A stretch of 33,618 nucleotides of DNA from Blautia sp. Lineage in GTDB: Bacteria > Bacillota > Clostridia > Lachnospirales > Lachnospiraceae. Both the position numbers and the translations under genes were made by a program. Position 1 is the first letter of the stretch, and the number at the start of each line of letters is the position of its first letter. The notes below the pieces were generated by a model. It made no database searches and was not told where the DNA came from. It saw only the letters and a program-made list of their open reading frames with translations. The stretch covers positions 1 through 33,618 of the forward strand of contig JAFVGK010000001.1 in the NCBI GenBank assembly GCA_017475035.1. Direction: 5' to 3'. Positions 8,741 to 15,987 of the stretch are shown here, one piece after another.

Positions 8741-8921
8741 CGGTAACTTGACGCTCGGCTTCAGGGTTTGCACAGGCTCCCGGATGGATGTCACATTCGC
8801 TCAACCGAAAAATAACAGCCGAGCCATCTCCCGTGGGAGATTAAAGGTCTGAAATGTCTCCGGAAAAGCACCGGAGCCACCTCAGACCTCAAGTCTCCCA
8901 TCGGTTTCAGTCTCGTCAATT
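8741..8921 (+). repeat. Dispersed structured intergenic element, copy A
   Basis: These 181 bases are repeated, with many scattered differences, at 22086-22264. The fold suggested by eye has an outer stem TTGAC (8748-8752) with GTCAA (8915-8919). Inside is an eight-pair stem GCTCGGCT (8753-8760) with AGCCGAGC (8817-8824). A long three-part hairpin follows: GGGAGA (8835-8840) with TCTCCC (8894-8899), GGTCTGA (8846-8852) with TCAGACC (8882-8888) and CTCCGG (8858-8863) with CCGGAG (8871-8876). No open frame is conserved between copies. It sits directly after a stop codon, with no U-run at its end. I do not recognise it as a named RNA family. Confidence 0.7.
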
Positions 8922-9090
8922 AATTTTCGAATGCATCGCTCATTGTGACATCGATCCGTCCGCCTGATTAAAGATGTGAGCCGAGCTGGCAGTGAGAATA
9001 ATTATTTTAATCTGAAATTCCCTATAGTTATCGCAGAAAAACCGGCCTATAATGTAACGCAAATTAAATGAGAAAAAAGAAAAAAAGTAC
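8922..9090 (+). other. AT-rich intergenic stretch before the ribosomal promoter
   Basis: No gene is seen here. It holds a TATAAT-like word near 9050 without a good -35 partner and a long purine run (9068-9086) just ahead of the promoter at 9091. Confidence 0.4.
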
Positions 9091-9119
9091 TTGCAATCTG
9101 CAGACCAACGTGTTATAGT
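9091..9119 (+). promoter_or_regulatory. Sigma-A type promoter of the alpha ribosomal operon
   Basis: TTGCAA (9091-9096), a 17-base spacer and TATAGT (9114-9119), preceded by an A-rich tract that could act as an UP element. Transcription would start near 9126, leaving a leader of about 115 bases before rpmJ. That leader contains CGGACATA twice (near 9184 and 9221). Confidence 0.7.
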
Positions 9120-9241
9120 AACATTTGGTCTGCATTTTTGGTGTGAAAGTGCGCCCAGCAACCCGCCTGCATTCCTTTTTGCCCGGACATAGGGGCGGAA
9201 AAGATGAGGTACGTTTCACTCGGACATAAGGAGGTACTCTC

Positions 9242-9355
9242 ATGAAGGTTCGATCATCTGTAAAACCGATCTGCGAAAAATGCAAGGTCATCAAGAGAAA
9301 AGGTGCGATCAGGATTATCTGTGAAAATCCGAAGCACAAACAGCGCCAGGGCTGA
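9242..9355 (+). CDS. rpmJ: Ribosomal protein L36 (bL36)
   Basis: Thirty-seven residues, [20 protein letters not shown] at the start, with the zinc ligands C-x2-C, C and H of the Cys-containing form. It is full length for the family. AAGGAGG lies seven bases upstream. It is a late-assembling large-subunit protein. In most Firmicutes infA directly precedes rpmJ; here a promoter and a non-ribosomal operon do. The gap to rpsM is unusually long. Confidence 0.95.
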   Translation: MKVRSSVKPICEKCKVIKRKGAIRIICENPKHKQRQG

Positions 9356-9675
9356 TTTACCTGGAAAAAGCGGCTGAAAGCATGTATTGCCTAATACCGG
9401 AACAATGGAGCGGAAGACCCACTTCATGAGGCAGTGCCGGCCGGAGTCATACGGCCGCTATAGGAGAGACGACGGATCAGCAGTATAGAATCCGCGTCAG
9501 GATCCTGATGTTCCGGAAAGGTCGGAAGAAATTCCGGCTGGGTGTATACCGAGACACCTCAATTAGGAAAAAAGGAAGGCTTCGAAAAAGATGCATCCCA
9601 TTTCACCTTGCGCTGCCGCAAGTGATGTACGTTTCGAAAGCGTTCCGGAGATTATTTAGACGGAGGATACAGTAC
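9356..9675 (+). other. Long hairpin-rich spacer between rpmJ and rpsM
   Basis: Adjacent genes of this operon are normally separated by a few tens of bases, but here 320 bases separate two of them. I see several self-complementary blocks: CGGCCG at 9438-9443 with 9452-9457, the perfect palindrome TCAGGATCCTGA at 9497-9508, GGTGTATACC near 9540, and CTTGCG/CGCAAG around a four-base loop at 9607-9622. The rpsM frame stays open upstream to 9508, but that part is Arg/Lys-rich and lacks family similarity. In other bacteria ribosomal protein S4 represses this operon by binding a pseudoknot in front of rpsM; a similar control site here is an inference. Confidence 0.45.
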
Positions 9676-10044
9676 ATGGCACGTATTGCTGGTATTGACT
9701 TACCAAGAGAGAAGAGAGTCGAGATCGGACTCACCTATATTTTTGGCATTGGCAGATCAAGCTCAAACAAGATCCTTGCGGCTGCAAATGTCGATCCGAA
9801 TACCCGCGTCAGAGATCTTACAGATGAAGAAGTAAAGAGAATCTCAACAGTTATCGAGGAAACAATGGTAGTAGAGGGCGACCTTCGCCGTGAAGTTTCC
9901 ATGAATATCAAGACCCTGATGGAGATCGGCTGCTATCGTGGCATCCGTCACCGTAGAGGTTTGCCTGTCCGCGGACAGAACACAAAGAATAACGCCCGTA
10001 CCCGTAAGGGTCCGAAGAGGACAGTCGCAAATAAGAAGAAATAA
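9676..10044 (+). CDS. rpsM: Ribosomal protein S13 (uS13)
   Basis: It has 122 residues starting [20 protein letters not shown], the family consensus, and ending in the basic tail [16 protein letters not shown] that reaches toward the P-site tRNA. The helix-hairpin region [15 protein letters not shown] and the [17 protein letters not shown] block are typical. The frame is open further upstream to 9508, but the ATG at 9676 is right because GGAGG precedes it and the family begins there. It is the second gene of the alpha operon. Confidence 0.97.
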   Translation: MARIAGIDLPREKRVEIGLTYIFGIGRSSSNKILAAANVDPNTRVRDLTDEEVKRISTVIEETMVVEGDLRREVSMNIKTLMEIGCYRGIRHRRGLPVRGQNTKNNARTRKGPKRTVANKKK

Positions 10045-10199
10045 AGACTCGCCGATCTGGCGGCTTAGGATGACCGTGGGAGCTGATCCGTTTATTCATG
10101 CGGCAGTCCCCGGGACAGCAGCGTAAATTCAACGCTGCGGCAAAAGACAGATATATTTCGAGAAACATTTCGATAAGGAAAGTGTAGGTTAGTTTTAAA
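10045..10199 (+). other. Spacer between rpsM and rpsK with hairpins
   Basis: This 155-base spacer is long for the operon. It contains GCCG/CGGC around 10052-10065 and GCAGCGT/ACGCTGC around a seven-base loop near 10118-10138. The Shine-Dalgarno of rpsK is weak (AAGGA about 20 bases away, or TAGG nearer), so structure or coupling may matter for its translation. Confidence 0.35.
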
Positions 10200-10595
10200 A
10201 TGGCAAAGACAACGAGAAGAACAAATACGAAACGTCGTGTCAAGAAAAACGTTGAACACGGACAGGCACATATTCAGTCCTCCTTTAATAATACCATCGT
10301 CACCCTGACGGACAATGAGGGAAATGCCCTCTCTTGGGCAAGTGCCGGCGGTCTTGGATTCAGAGGTTCAAGGAAATCTACCCCTTATGCAGCACAGATG
10401 GCAGCGGAGACAGCAACAAAGGCAGCCCTGATCCATGGGCTCAAAACCGTTGATGTTATGGTAAAGGGACCCGGCAGCGGACGTGAAGCAGCGATCCGCG
10501 CACTGCAGGCCTGCGGCCTGGAGGTCACCTCAATCCGTGACGTGACACCTGTTCCGCACAATGGCTGCCGCCCGCCGAAGCGCAGGAGAGTCTGA
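10200..10595 (+). CDS. rpsK: Ribosomal protein S11 (uS11)
   Basis: It has 131 residues. The N-terminus is basic ([20 protein letters not shown]), followed by the conserved [20 protein letters not shown] and the glycine-rich [16 protein letters not shown]. The end is the invariant [17 protein letters not shown]. This protein forms part of the platform of the small subunit, next to S7 and S18. The length is normal. The start codon is fixed by the family, although the ribosome-binding site in front is poor compared with its neighbours. The next gene follows after 37 bases. Confidence 0.97.
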   Translation: MAKTTRRTNTKRRVKKNVEHGQAHIQSSFNNTIVTLTDNEGNALSWASAGGLGFRGSRKSTPYAAQMAAETATKAALIHGLKTVDVMVKGPGSGREAAIRALQACGLEVTSIRDVTPVPHNGCRPPKRRRV

Positions 10596-10632
10596 TAAGA
10601 TATCGTTCGATCTAAGGGAGGATGAATGAACT

Positions 10633-11226
10633 ATGGCAGTAAATAGAACACCGGTATTAAAAAGATGCAGGTCTTTAGGCCTGGATCCGCTCTACCTCGG
10701 TATTGATAAAAGCTCCAAGAGACAGCTGAAACGCGCGAACCGTAAGGTATCCGATTACGGTATGCAGCTGAGAGAAAAACAGAAAGCCAAGTTTATCTAT
10801 GGCGTTCTGGAAAAACCTTTCCGCAACTATTACAAAAAAGCAGACAGAATGCCCGGTCAGACAGGTGAGAACCTTATGGTTATGCTTGAAACCAGGCTTG
10901 ACAATGTCATTTTCCGTCTCGGCTTTGCGCGCACGAGGATGGAAGCCCGTCAGATCGTCGATCACAGACAGGTGCTTGTGAACGGCAAATGTGTCAACAT
11001 TCCTTCCGCTCATGTGAAGGCCGGCGACACGATCGAGATCAAAGAAAAAGCGAAGGGCAGCAATCACTTTAAGCTTGTCCTTGACGCGACAGGCGGACGT
11101 ATTGTTCCGGGCTGGCTTGATTCCGATCAGGAAAATCTGAGGGGCCTTGTCAAAGAGCTTCCGACCAGAGAGGAAATTGACGTTCCGGTCAATGAGATGC
11201 TTATCGTCGAGCTCTATTCTAAGTAA
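10633..11226 (+). CDS. rpsD: Ribosomal protein S4 (uS4)
   Basis: It has 197 residues, the usual length for the zinc-free type. The C-terminal half is the S4 RNA-binding domain (MLETRLDNVIFRLGFARTRM ... ARQIVDHRQVLVNGK). S4 initiates 30S assembly on 16S rRNA, and in many bacteria it also represses its own mRNA. The start at 10633 is preceded by GGGAGG. In Bacillus rpsD stands alone elsewhere; here it is inside the alpha operon, as in clostridia and E. coli, so feedback by S4 on this transcript is plausible. Confidence 0.97.
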   Translation: MAVNRTPVLKRCRSLGLDPLYLGIDKSSKRQLKRANRKVSDYGMQLREKQKAKFIYGVLEKPFRNYYKKADRMPGQTGENLMVMLETRLDNVIFRLGFARTRMEARQIVDHRQVLVNGKCVNIPSAHVKAGDTIEIKEKAKGSNHFKLVLDATGGRIVPGWLDSDQENLRGLVKELPTREEIDVPVNEMLIVELYSK

Positions 11227-11319
11227 TCGTCCAAAGTCCCTTTGGCAAGGCACTTTGGCTTGCCGGAGGGGTGATCAAAACCCTCGCAAAAGTCACCCTG
11301 ATAAGGAGGGATTAGTAGA
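11227..11319 (+). other. Spacer between rpsD and rpoA with small inverted repeats
   Basis: GGGTGA (11269-11274) is inverted as TCACCC near 11293-11298, and CCAAAG/CTTTGG pairs are present just before. There is no U-run, so this is not a clear terminator. The rpoA ribosome-binding site AAGGAGGG follows immediately. Confidence 0.3.
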
Positions 11320-12291
11320 GTGTTTGATTTCAACAAGCCGAAGATTGAAATAACCGAGATATCTGAAGATAGAAAGTTTGGACGGTTTGTAGTTGAGCCG
11401 CTGGAAAGAGGATACGGCACGACTCTGGGCAATTCTCTGCGCAGGATTATGCTCTCCTCACTTCCGGGCACAGCAGTAAGTCAGGTAAAAATTGACGGCG
11501 TGCTTCATGAGTTCAGCTCTATTCCCGGAGTAAAGGAAGACGTGACCCAGATTATCATGAATCTGAAGGGACTCGCCATCAAGAACAACAGCTCTGATGA
11601 TGCGCCGAAAACAGTATATATCGATGCGGAAGGAATTGGTACGGTCACGGGTGCCGATATCCATGGCAGCGCTGATTCAGACATCGAGATCATGAATCCG
11701 GAGCAGGTCATCGCTACCTTAAACGGCGGAAATGACTGCAAGCTTTCGATGGAGATCACGATCACAAACGGACGCGGATATGTCAGCGCCGATAAGATAC
11801 GTCAGTTCGAAGAACTGGCCATCGGAGTGATCGCCGTAGACGCGATTTATACACCGGTAGAACGTGTAAATATGATCGTGGAAAATACCCGTGTCGGACA
11901 GGTGACGGATTACGATAAGCTTACGCTTGACGTATATACGAACGGCACTCTGGATCCGGATGAAGCGGTAAGCCTGGCGGCAAAGGTATTAAGTGAGCAC
12001 TTGAGCCTTTTTATAGATCTTTCCGAAAACGCGAAGCAGGCTGAGATCATGATCGAAAAGCATGATAACGAAAAAGAAAAAGTGCTGGAAATGAGCATTG
12101 ATGAACTGGAGTTGTCCGTGCGTTCGTATAATTGCCTGAAACGGGCCGGCATCAATACCGTTGAGGAGCTTTGCAGCAAGACCGAAGACGATATGATGAA
12201 GGTCAGGAATCTGGGCAAAAAGTCCTTAGAGGAAGTTCTGGCCAAGCTGAAAGAGCTGGGTCTTGCCCTCACGCCTTCTGAGGAAAATTAA
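11320..12291 (+). CDS. rpoA: RNA polymerase alpha subunit
   Basis: It has 323 residues and starts at GTG behind AAGGAGGG. The N-terminal dimerisation domain shows the family block [20 protein letters not shown] followed by [13 protein letters not shown] Lys/Glu-rich linker near 245-262 leads to the C-terminal domain, [20 protein letters not shown] ... [18 protein letters not shown], which contacts UP elements and activators. All expected parts are present. It is co-transcribed with the ribosomal genes, the conserved arrangement in bacteria. Confidence 0.98.
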   Translation: MFDFNKPKIEITEISEDRKFGRFVVEPLERGYGTTLGNSLRRIMLSSLPGTAVSQVKIDGVLHEFSSIPGVKEDVTQIIMNLKGLAIKNNSSDDAPKTVYIDAEGIGTVTGADIHGSADSDIEIMNPEQVIATLNGGNDCKLSMEITITNGRGYVSADKIRQFEELAIGVIAVDAIYTPVERVNMIVENTRVGQVTDYDKLTLDVYTNGTLDPDEAVSLAAKVLSEHLSLFIDLSENAKQAEIMIEKHDNEKEKVLEMSIDELELSVRSYNCLKRAGINTVEELCSKTEDDMMKVRNLGKKSLEEVLAKLKELGLALTPSEEN

Positions 12292-12368
12292 TACAGTGGA
12301 TGCCGTAACAGCCTGACAGTAAGACCGAAGCAGCGTGTCAGGCTGTTCCACAGATGGAGGATAAGATT

Positions 12369-12905
12369 ATGGCAAATTACAGAAAATTAGGAAAAACATC
12401 TTCACAGAGAAAAGCACTTTTAAGAAACCAGGTTACACAGCTTCTTTATCATGGAAAGATCGTGACCACCGAAGCGAGAGCGAAGGAAATCCGCAAGATC
12501 GCTGAGGGTCTGATCGCCATGGCTGTCCGTGAAAAGGATAACTTCGAGAAAGTTACCGTAACCGCAAAGGTCGCGCGTAAGGATGCTTCCGGCAAGCGTG
12601 TAAAGGAAGTCGTTGACGGAAAGAAGAAAACAGTTTATGACGAAGTTCAGAAAACCGTTACAAAGGACGCTCCGTCCAGACTGCATGCCCGCCGCCAGAT
12701 GCTGAAGGTATTCTATCCGGTTAAGGAAGTACCTGCAAAGAACGCCGGCAAAAAGAAAAATACCAAAGACGTTGACATGGTCAAAAAGATGTTTGAAGAT
12801 GTCGCTCCGAAGTATGTAAACCGTAACGGCGGTTATACCCGTATCGTAAAGATCGGACCGCGTAAAGGCGACGCCGCTATGGAAGTATTGATTGAACTTG
12901 TATAA
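12369..12905 (+). CDS. rplQ: Ribosomal protein L17 (bL17), long form
   Basis: It has 178 residues from the ATG at 12369, preceded by GGAGG; an in-frame ATG at 12354 overlaps that site and was not used. The N-terminus (MANYRKLGKTSSQRKALLRN) and the end (YTRIVKIGPRKGDAAMEVLI) are standard. Between them is an insert of some 50-60 residues (about 65-125) compared with the 113-130 residues of most bacteria. From memory, this longer L17 is typical of Lachnospiraceae, and it is one reason for that assignment. It is the last gene of the operon. Confidence 0.96.
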   Translation: MANYRKLGKTSSQRKALLRNQVTQLLYHGKIVTTEARAKEIRKIAEGLIAMAVREKDNFEKVTVTAKVARKDASGKRVKEVVDGKKKTVYDEVQKTVTKDAPSRLHARRQMLKVFYPVKEVPAKNAGKKKNTKDVDMVKKMFEDVAPKYVNRNGGYTRIVKIGPRKGDAAMEVLIELV

Positions 12906-12925
12906 TCAATAGATGAAACTTTAAT

Positions 12926-12990
12926 AAAGAATGTCTCTGTTCAGACATGATTTCTCATTGTCGGGACGGAGACATTCTTTTTATTTTTTA
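12926..12990 (+). terminator. Rho-independent terminator of the alpha operon
   Basis: AAAGAATGTCTC (12926-12937) pairs perfectly with GAGACATTCTTT (12969-12980), with GACA/TGTC inside the loop, followed by a T-rich tract. The A-rich start suggests it can work in both directions. Confidence 0.9.
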
Positions 12991-13034
12991 ACTTTTCATA
13001 CTTTTTACAATTTGATTGCACCTACAATTTTGCC

Positions 13035-13063
13035 TTGCAATCACAGAAAGCACACGTTATAAT
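13035..13063 (+). promoter_or_regulatory. Sigma-A type promoter for rubredoxin
   Basis: TTGCAA (13035-13040), a 17-base spacer and a perfect TATAAT (13058-13063). The predicted leader before the rubredoxin ATG is about 170 bases. I see no known riboswitch in it. Confidence 0.7.
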
Positions 13064-13241
13064 AAATCTATCCAAAGAGCATACGAAAATTTTCGCTGCT
13101 TCGGATGCACCGGGAGTACTTTCTTTCCGGCACGGTAAGATCGTATTTCCGCATATGCCACGGTATAAACAAACCGGAATTGTTGTTTTATGTCAGGTGG
13201 TATCTGGTCACATCTTATGAAAGGAAAAGGAGGTTGCTGTT

Positions 13242-13400
13242 ATGCAGAAATATGTATGTGGTCCCTGTGGTTATGAATATGACCCTGAGGTTGGCGATCC
13301 CGATAACGGCATTGCGCCGGGGACAGCGTTCGAAGACCTTCCCGATGATTGGGTCTGTCCGATCTGCGGCGTGGGCAAGGATGAGTTTGAACCGGCTTAA
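13242..13400 (+). CDS. Rubredoxin
   Basis: Fifty-two residues, [20 protein letters not shown] onward, with the two knuckles C-G-P-C-G-Y and C-P-I-C-G-V that hold one iron. The family landmarks [14 protein letters not shown] and D-D-W-V-C are present, so it is complete. AAAGGAGG lies nine bases upstream. Rubredoxins carry single electrons in the cytoplasm of anaerobes, often to flavodiiron proteins or rubrerythrin that remove O2, NO or peroxide. A flavodiiron protein is encoded 9 kb further on. The gene has its own promoter and terminator, so it is monocistronic. Confidence 0.95.
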   Translation: MQKYVCGPCGYEYDPEVGDPDNGIAPGTAFEDLPDDWVCPICGVGKDEFEPA

Positions 13401-13412
13401 CACGCTCAGGTT

Positions 13413-13454
13413 GAGAGGTGTCGAAGGCAGGTGGCTTTTGACACCTCTCTTTTC
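13413..13454 (+). terminator. Rho-independent terminator after rubredoxin
   Basis: GAGAGGTGTC (13413-13422) pairs with GACACCTCTC (13440-13449) and is followed by TTTT. The hairpin starts 13 bases after the stop codon. Confidence 0.88.
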
Positions 13455-13519
13455 ATCCCGGAATCATTTTTATCCGTTCATCCCTTAGATCGGCTCGATA
13501 TATTCAGTTTGTGGTTTTT

Positions 13520-13690
13520 TTGCGTCATCTGTATAAGAAACGCATCTTTCGCGTCCGTCCTTATGTTTCATATGTGTCTTATGAAGAGAATCCCACCCAT
13601 TCCGCATTGGTTCCGCATAGTCCATATTACGACAAAGAGACTGACGGCTGCATCAGGATATTTTCGGAGGAACAAAGAAAAAGGGTTTAA
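13520..13690 (+). CDS. Possible small ORF or gene remnant upstream of the regulator
   Basis: A 56-codon frame from TTG 13520 to TAA 13690 reads like coding sequence: mixed polarity, with an ending DGCIRIFSEEQRKRV just 18 bases before the next gene. It has no Shine-Dalgarno and no ATG, and the frame stays open further upstream through the terminator region. It may be the 3' end of a decayed gene, or a leader peptide. I do not recognise the sequence. Low confidence. Confidence 0.25.
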   Translation: MRHLYKKRIFRVRPYVSYVSYEENPTHSALVPHSPYYDKETDGCIRIFSEEQRKRV

Positions 13691-13708
13691 CTGAATAAGG
13701 GGCAAAGA

Positions 13709-14401
13709 ATGGCGAAGTCGAACAATCAGAAGGGCAAGGTATTGTATCTCGAACATTTGCTGTGCGATACTGGGGAGGATCGCATCATTTCTATGCAGGA
13801 GATATTGACATATCTTCAGGATAGAGGGATTAGTGCCGAGCGTAAGAGTATCTACGATGATCTGGATGTTCTGCGCTCGTTCGGAATGAATATACAATAT
13901 CGTCGGGGAAAGCCCGGCGGATATTTTTTGGCAGGAGCTTATAAGGATGCTTCTGTGATAGATACTTTTAAGAATGCGGGAGAGATGACAACATCGTCGG
14001 AAGAGGAAACAGACAAGGACAATGCCCCTGGGATCGATACTGTCGAGACAGTCCTTGATACTTCGAATCCGTCAGAGGAAGATACGCCGCCGGCTTGCGC
14101 AGGAACCTGGTCAGATTTATGGACCGGGGGAGATGGTCAGGCCTCCGGTCAGCTTCGTCAGATCAGACTATCCTGCACCGAGGAAGCTTTACCCTTGGTA
14201 AGACAATACTTCGGCGAAAGCGCTGAGTATAAAGATAAGACGGACGGCACATTTCTTGTGACAGGTGAGGTGGCTGAAACGTCTTTCTTTTATGGCTGGC
14301 TGACTGCCATGGGAAAAGCGGTCCGTTTGCTGAAGCCGAAAAAAGTGGCTCAGGCATATCGGGAGTATCTGAAAGAAATTGCCAGAGATTATAAAGTATG
14401 A
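13709..14401 (+). CDS. HTH-WCX transcription regulator lacking the WYL core
   Basis: It has 230 residues. Residues 1-75 form a winged helix-turn-helix like those of the WYL regulators (KVLYLEHLLCDTGEDRIISM ... ISAERKSIYDDLDVLRSFGM, wing RRGKPGGYFL). Residues 88-140 are an acidic, Ser/Thr/Pro-rich spacer without structure signals. Residues 147-230 resemble the WCX extension found after WYL domains (SFFYGWLTAMGKAVRLLKPK). The WYL ligand domain that normally joins the two is missing, so whatever it senses probably does so through WCX or a partner. AAGGGG lies nine bases before the ATG. The lipoprotein gene starts 45 bases after the stop. Confidence 0.65.
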   Translation: MAKSNNQKGKVLYLEHLLCDTGEDRIISMQEILTYLQDRGISAERKSIYDDLDVLRSFGMNIQYRRGKPGGYFLAGAYKDASVIDTFKNAGEMTTSSEEETDKDNAPGIDTVETVLDTSNPSEEDTPPACAGTWSDLWTGGDGQASGQLRQIRLSCTEEALPLVRQYFGESAEYKDKTDGTFLVTGEVAETSFFYGWLTAMGKAVRLLKPKKVAQAYREYLKEIARDYKV

Positions 14402-14446
14402 AAGAGAACTTTTTTATCTGATGATGGTAAGTGGGGATTCGCATTC

Positions 14447-15928
14447 ATGACCATGACAAAACTTATGAGGAGAGCGGCTTTTGTTATTCCTGCATTATTG
14501 CTGAGCCTGACATCCCTGTCCGGCTGTCGGAAAAATGAGGCGACAAAAGCGGCAAAAGAAAGCGATGTGACAGAGCGGGAGGGACAGGGACAGGCAGAAG
14601 AACCGGTACCGGAAGAGGTTGCCAAAGTGAAAGGTACCGTTGGTCTTCTGTTTCCGTCTGACTCCCAGGATGAAAAATACCGTCGGCAGGATGGTGAACT
14701 TCGCCGCATTCTCACGGATGCCGGTTTCAATCTTGTGACAAGATACGCAAAGGGTGATCCTCTTCGTCAGGAGGCGCAGCTGAGTATGTTTTCCCAGGAG
14801 GAAGACGTAGACCTTATTCTTGTTGACGCGGTTGAAAAGGATACGTTCGGGGAAGTGCTGGCAAAAGAACAGTTTTCCTCATTGCCTCCGGTCATTGCTT
14901 ATCAGAAGCTGGTTATGTATACGGACAGATTAAAGTATTTTGTGACATTTGACATGAGGCAGATCGGACATCAGATCGCCTCTGAAATTGTTCTGAGAAA
15001 CGAATTGGATACTGAGATTGAAGAAAATGACATCGAGGCGAAAACCATTGAGTTTTTTATGGAAGGTCCACCGTCGGGCACGGGGCTTTTTTTATTCAAC
15101 GGTATGATGGAAGGACTCTCGCCATATTTCGAAACCGGCCGTCTGATCTGTCCTTCGGGAAAGATTTCATATGAAGAAATCTGTATGGATACCGAGGATT
15201 CCTTTTCAGCAGCCGAATTATTTAAGACGAGGATCGAAGATTTTTACCAGGAAGGTGAAATTCCCGATATCATTTTCACTTCATCGGATGACTATGCTAA
15301 AATCGCAGTGAGTTATTGTGAAAACAGCGGATATTCTTTCAGAATAAAAACTGAGAGAACTCTTTCCGGTGAAACAATGGATGGGTTAAATCCCGAAGAA
15401 GTATTCGAGAACACAACAGGTGATGTTCTTTCATCTGAAACGGAAACGGAGATATCTTCCGAGGAGGAAGGCGCAAAAGAGACTTCGATGTCCCCTGACT
15501 CTCTGAAAGAGCCGTTGGCAGCAGAAAAAGACGGTATGAATCCTCAGGATATCGTGACGGCAGATTTTTCCAGGTCTATTACGGATATCCTTTCTGACGC
15601 CCAGGCAATTGTTACCGGGACAACACAGACAGACTGGCCGGAAATCATTACCCTGGGTGTATCTGTTGATACGATTCAGATGCTGTATGACCAATCGGTG
15701 GCATTTACCGTATTTGAAGATGAAAGAGCTTTGGCACAGGCTTTGGCGAAGCTTGCTGTTTCTTATCTGGCGGATGAAGAAATAGAAGTTAGCGATTATC
15801 AGCAATTTGACAATGGCACAAAGCTGATCAGTACCGTGACATGTCCGGCACAGATCATAGATGCGGATAATTACCAGATTCTGGTAGATAATGGGTATTA
15901 CGAACAATATCAGTTACATTTTTCGTGA
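14447..15928 (+). CDS. Periplasmic-binding-protein-like lipoprotein
   Basis: It has 493 residues. A lipoprotein signal is clear: basic start, hydrophobic core and the lipobox LTSLSGC (Cys about residue 27). A charged linker follows, then a type 1 periplasmic-binding fold from about residue 62 (GTVGLLFPSDSQDEKYRRQD, VDLILVDAVEK), as in sugar-binding proteins of ABC transporters. Near residues 300-370 an acidic Ser/Glu-rich insertion interrupts the second lobe. No transporter genes are nearby, so it may be a sensor or an orphan binding protein. Its neighbour upstream is a regulator whose spacer has the same acidic character. Two ATGs (14447, 14453) are possible; GGGG ten bases before the first supports it. 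Confidence 0.72.
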   Translation: MTMTKLMRRAAFVIPALLLSLTSLSGCRKNEATKAAKESDVTEREGQGQAEEPVPEEVAKVKGTVGLLFPSDSQDEKYRRQDGELRRILTDAGFNLVTRYAKGDPLRQEAQLSMFSQEEDVDLILVDAVEKDTFGEVLAKEQFSSLPPVIAYQKLVMYTDRLKYFVTFDMRQIGHQIASEIVLRNELDTEIEENDIEAKTIEFFMEGPPSGTGLFLFNGMMEGLSPYFETGRLICPSGKISYEEICMDTEDSFSAAELFKTRIEDFYQEGEIPDIIFTSSDDYAKIAVSYCENSGYSFRIKTERTLSGETMDGLNPEEVFENTTGDVLSSETETEISSEEEGAKETSMSPDSLKEPLAAEKDGMNPQDIVTADFSRSITDILSDAQAIVTGTTQTDWPEIITLGVSVDTIQMLYDQSVAFTVFEDERALAQALAKLAVSYLADEEIEVSDYQQFDNGTKLISTVTCPAQIIDADNYQILVDNGYYEQYQLHFS

Positions 15929-15931
15929 CAG

Positions 15932-15960
15932 AAGGATCCGGGATATCAGACCGGATCCTT
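15932..15960 (+). terminator. Perfect hairpin between the lipoprotein gene and mrp
   Basis: AAGGATCCGG (15932-15941) and CCGGATCCTT (15951-15960) pair perfectly around nine bases, starting four bases after the stop codon. The following sequence (TGCAGG) is not T-rich, so termination may be weak or the hairpin may protect the 3' end of the upstream message. Confidence 0.55.
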
Positions 15961-15987
15961 TGCAGGAAATATGAGAAAGAGGAAATT

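Noticed and set aside
8567-8794. Minus-strand frames at 8567-8794 and 21126-22139 that begin with similar peptides (MTSIR[EQ]PVQ)
   Set aside because: The likeness comes from both crossing the dispersed structured element; each then runs antisense through an unrelated real gene (the Sfp-type transferase and cysE).
9508-9675. N-terminal extension of S13
   Set aside because: The frame is open upstream, but the family starts at the ATG 9676 with GGAGG in front, and the extension is Arg/Lys-rich without similarity.
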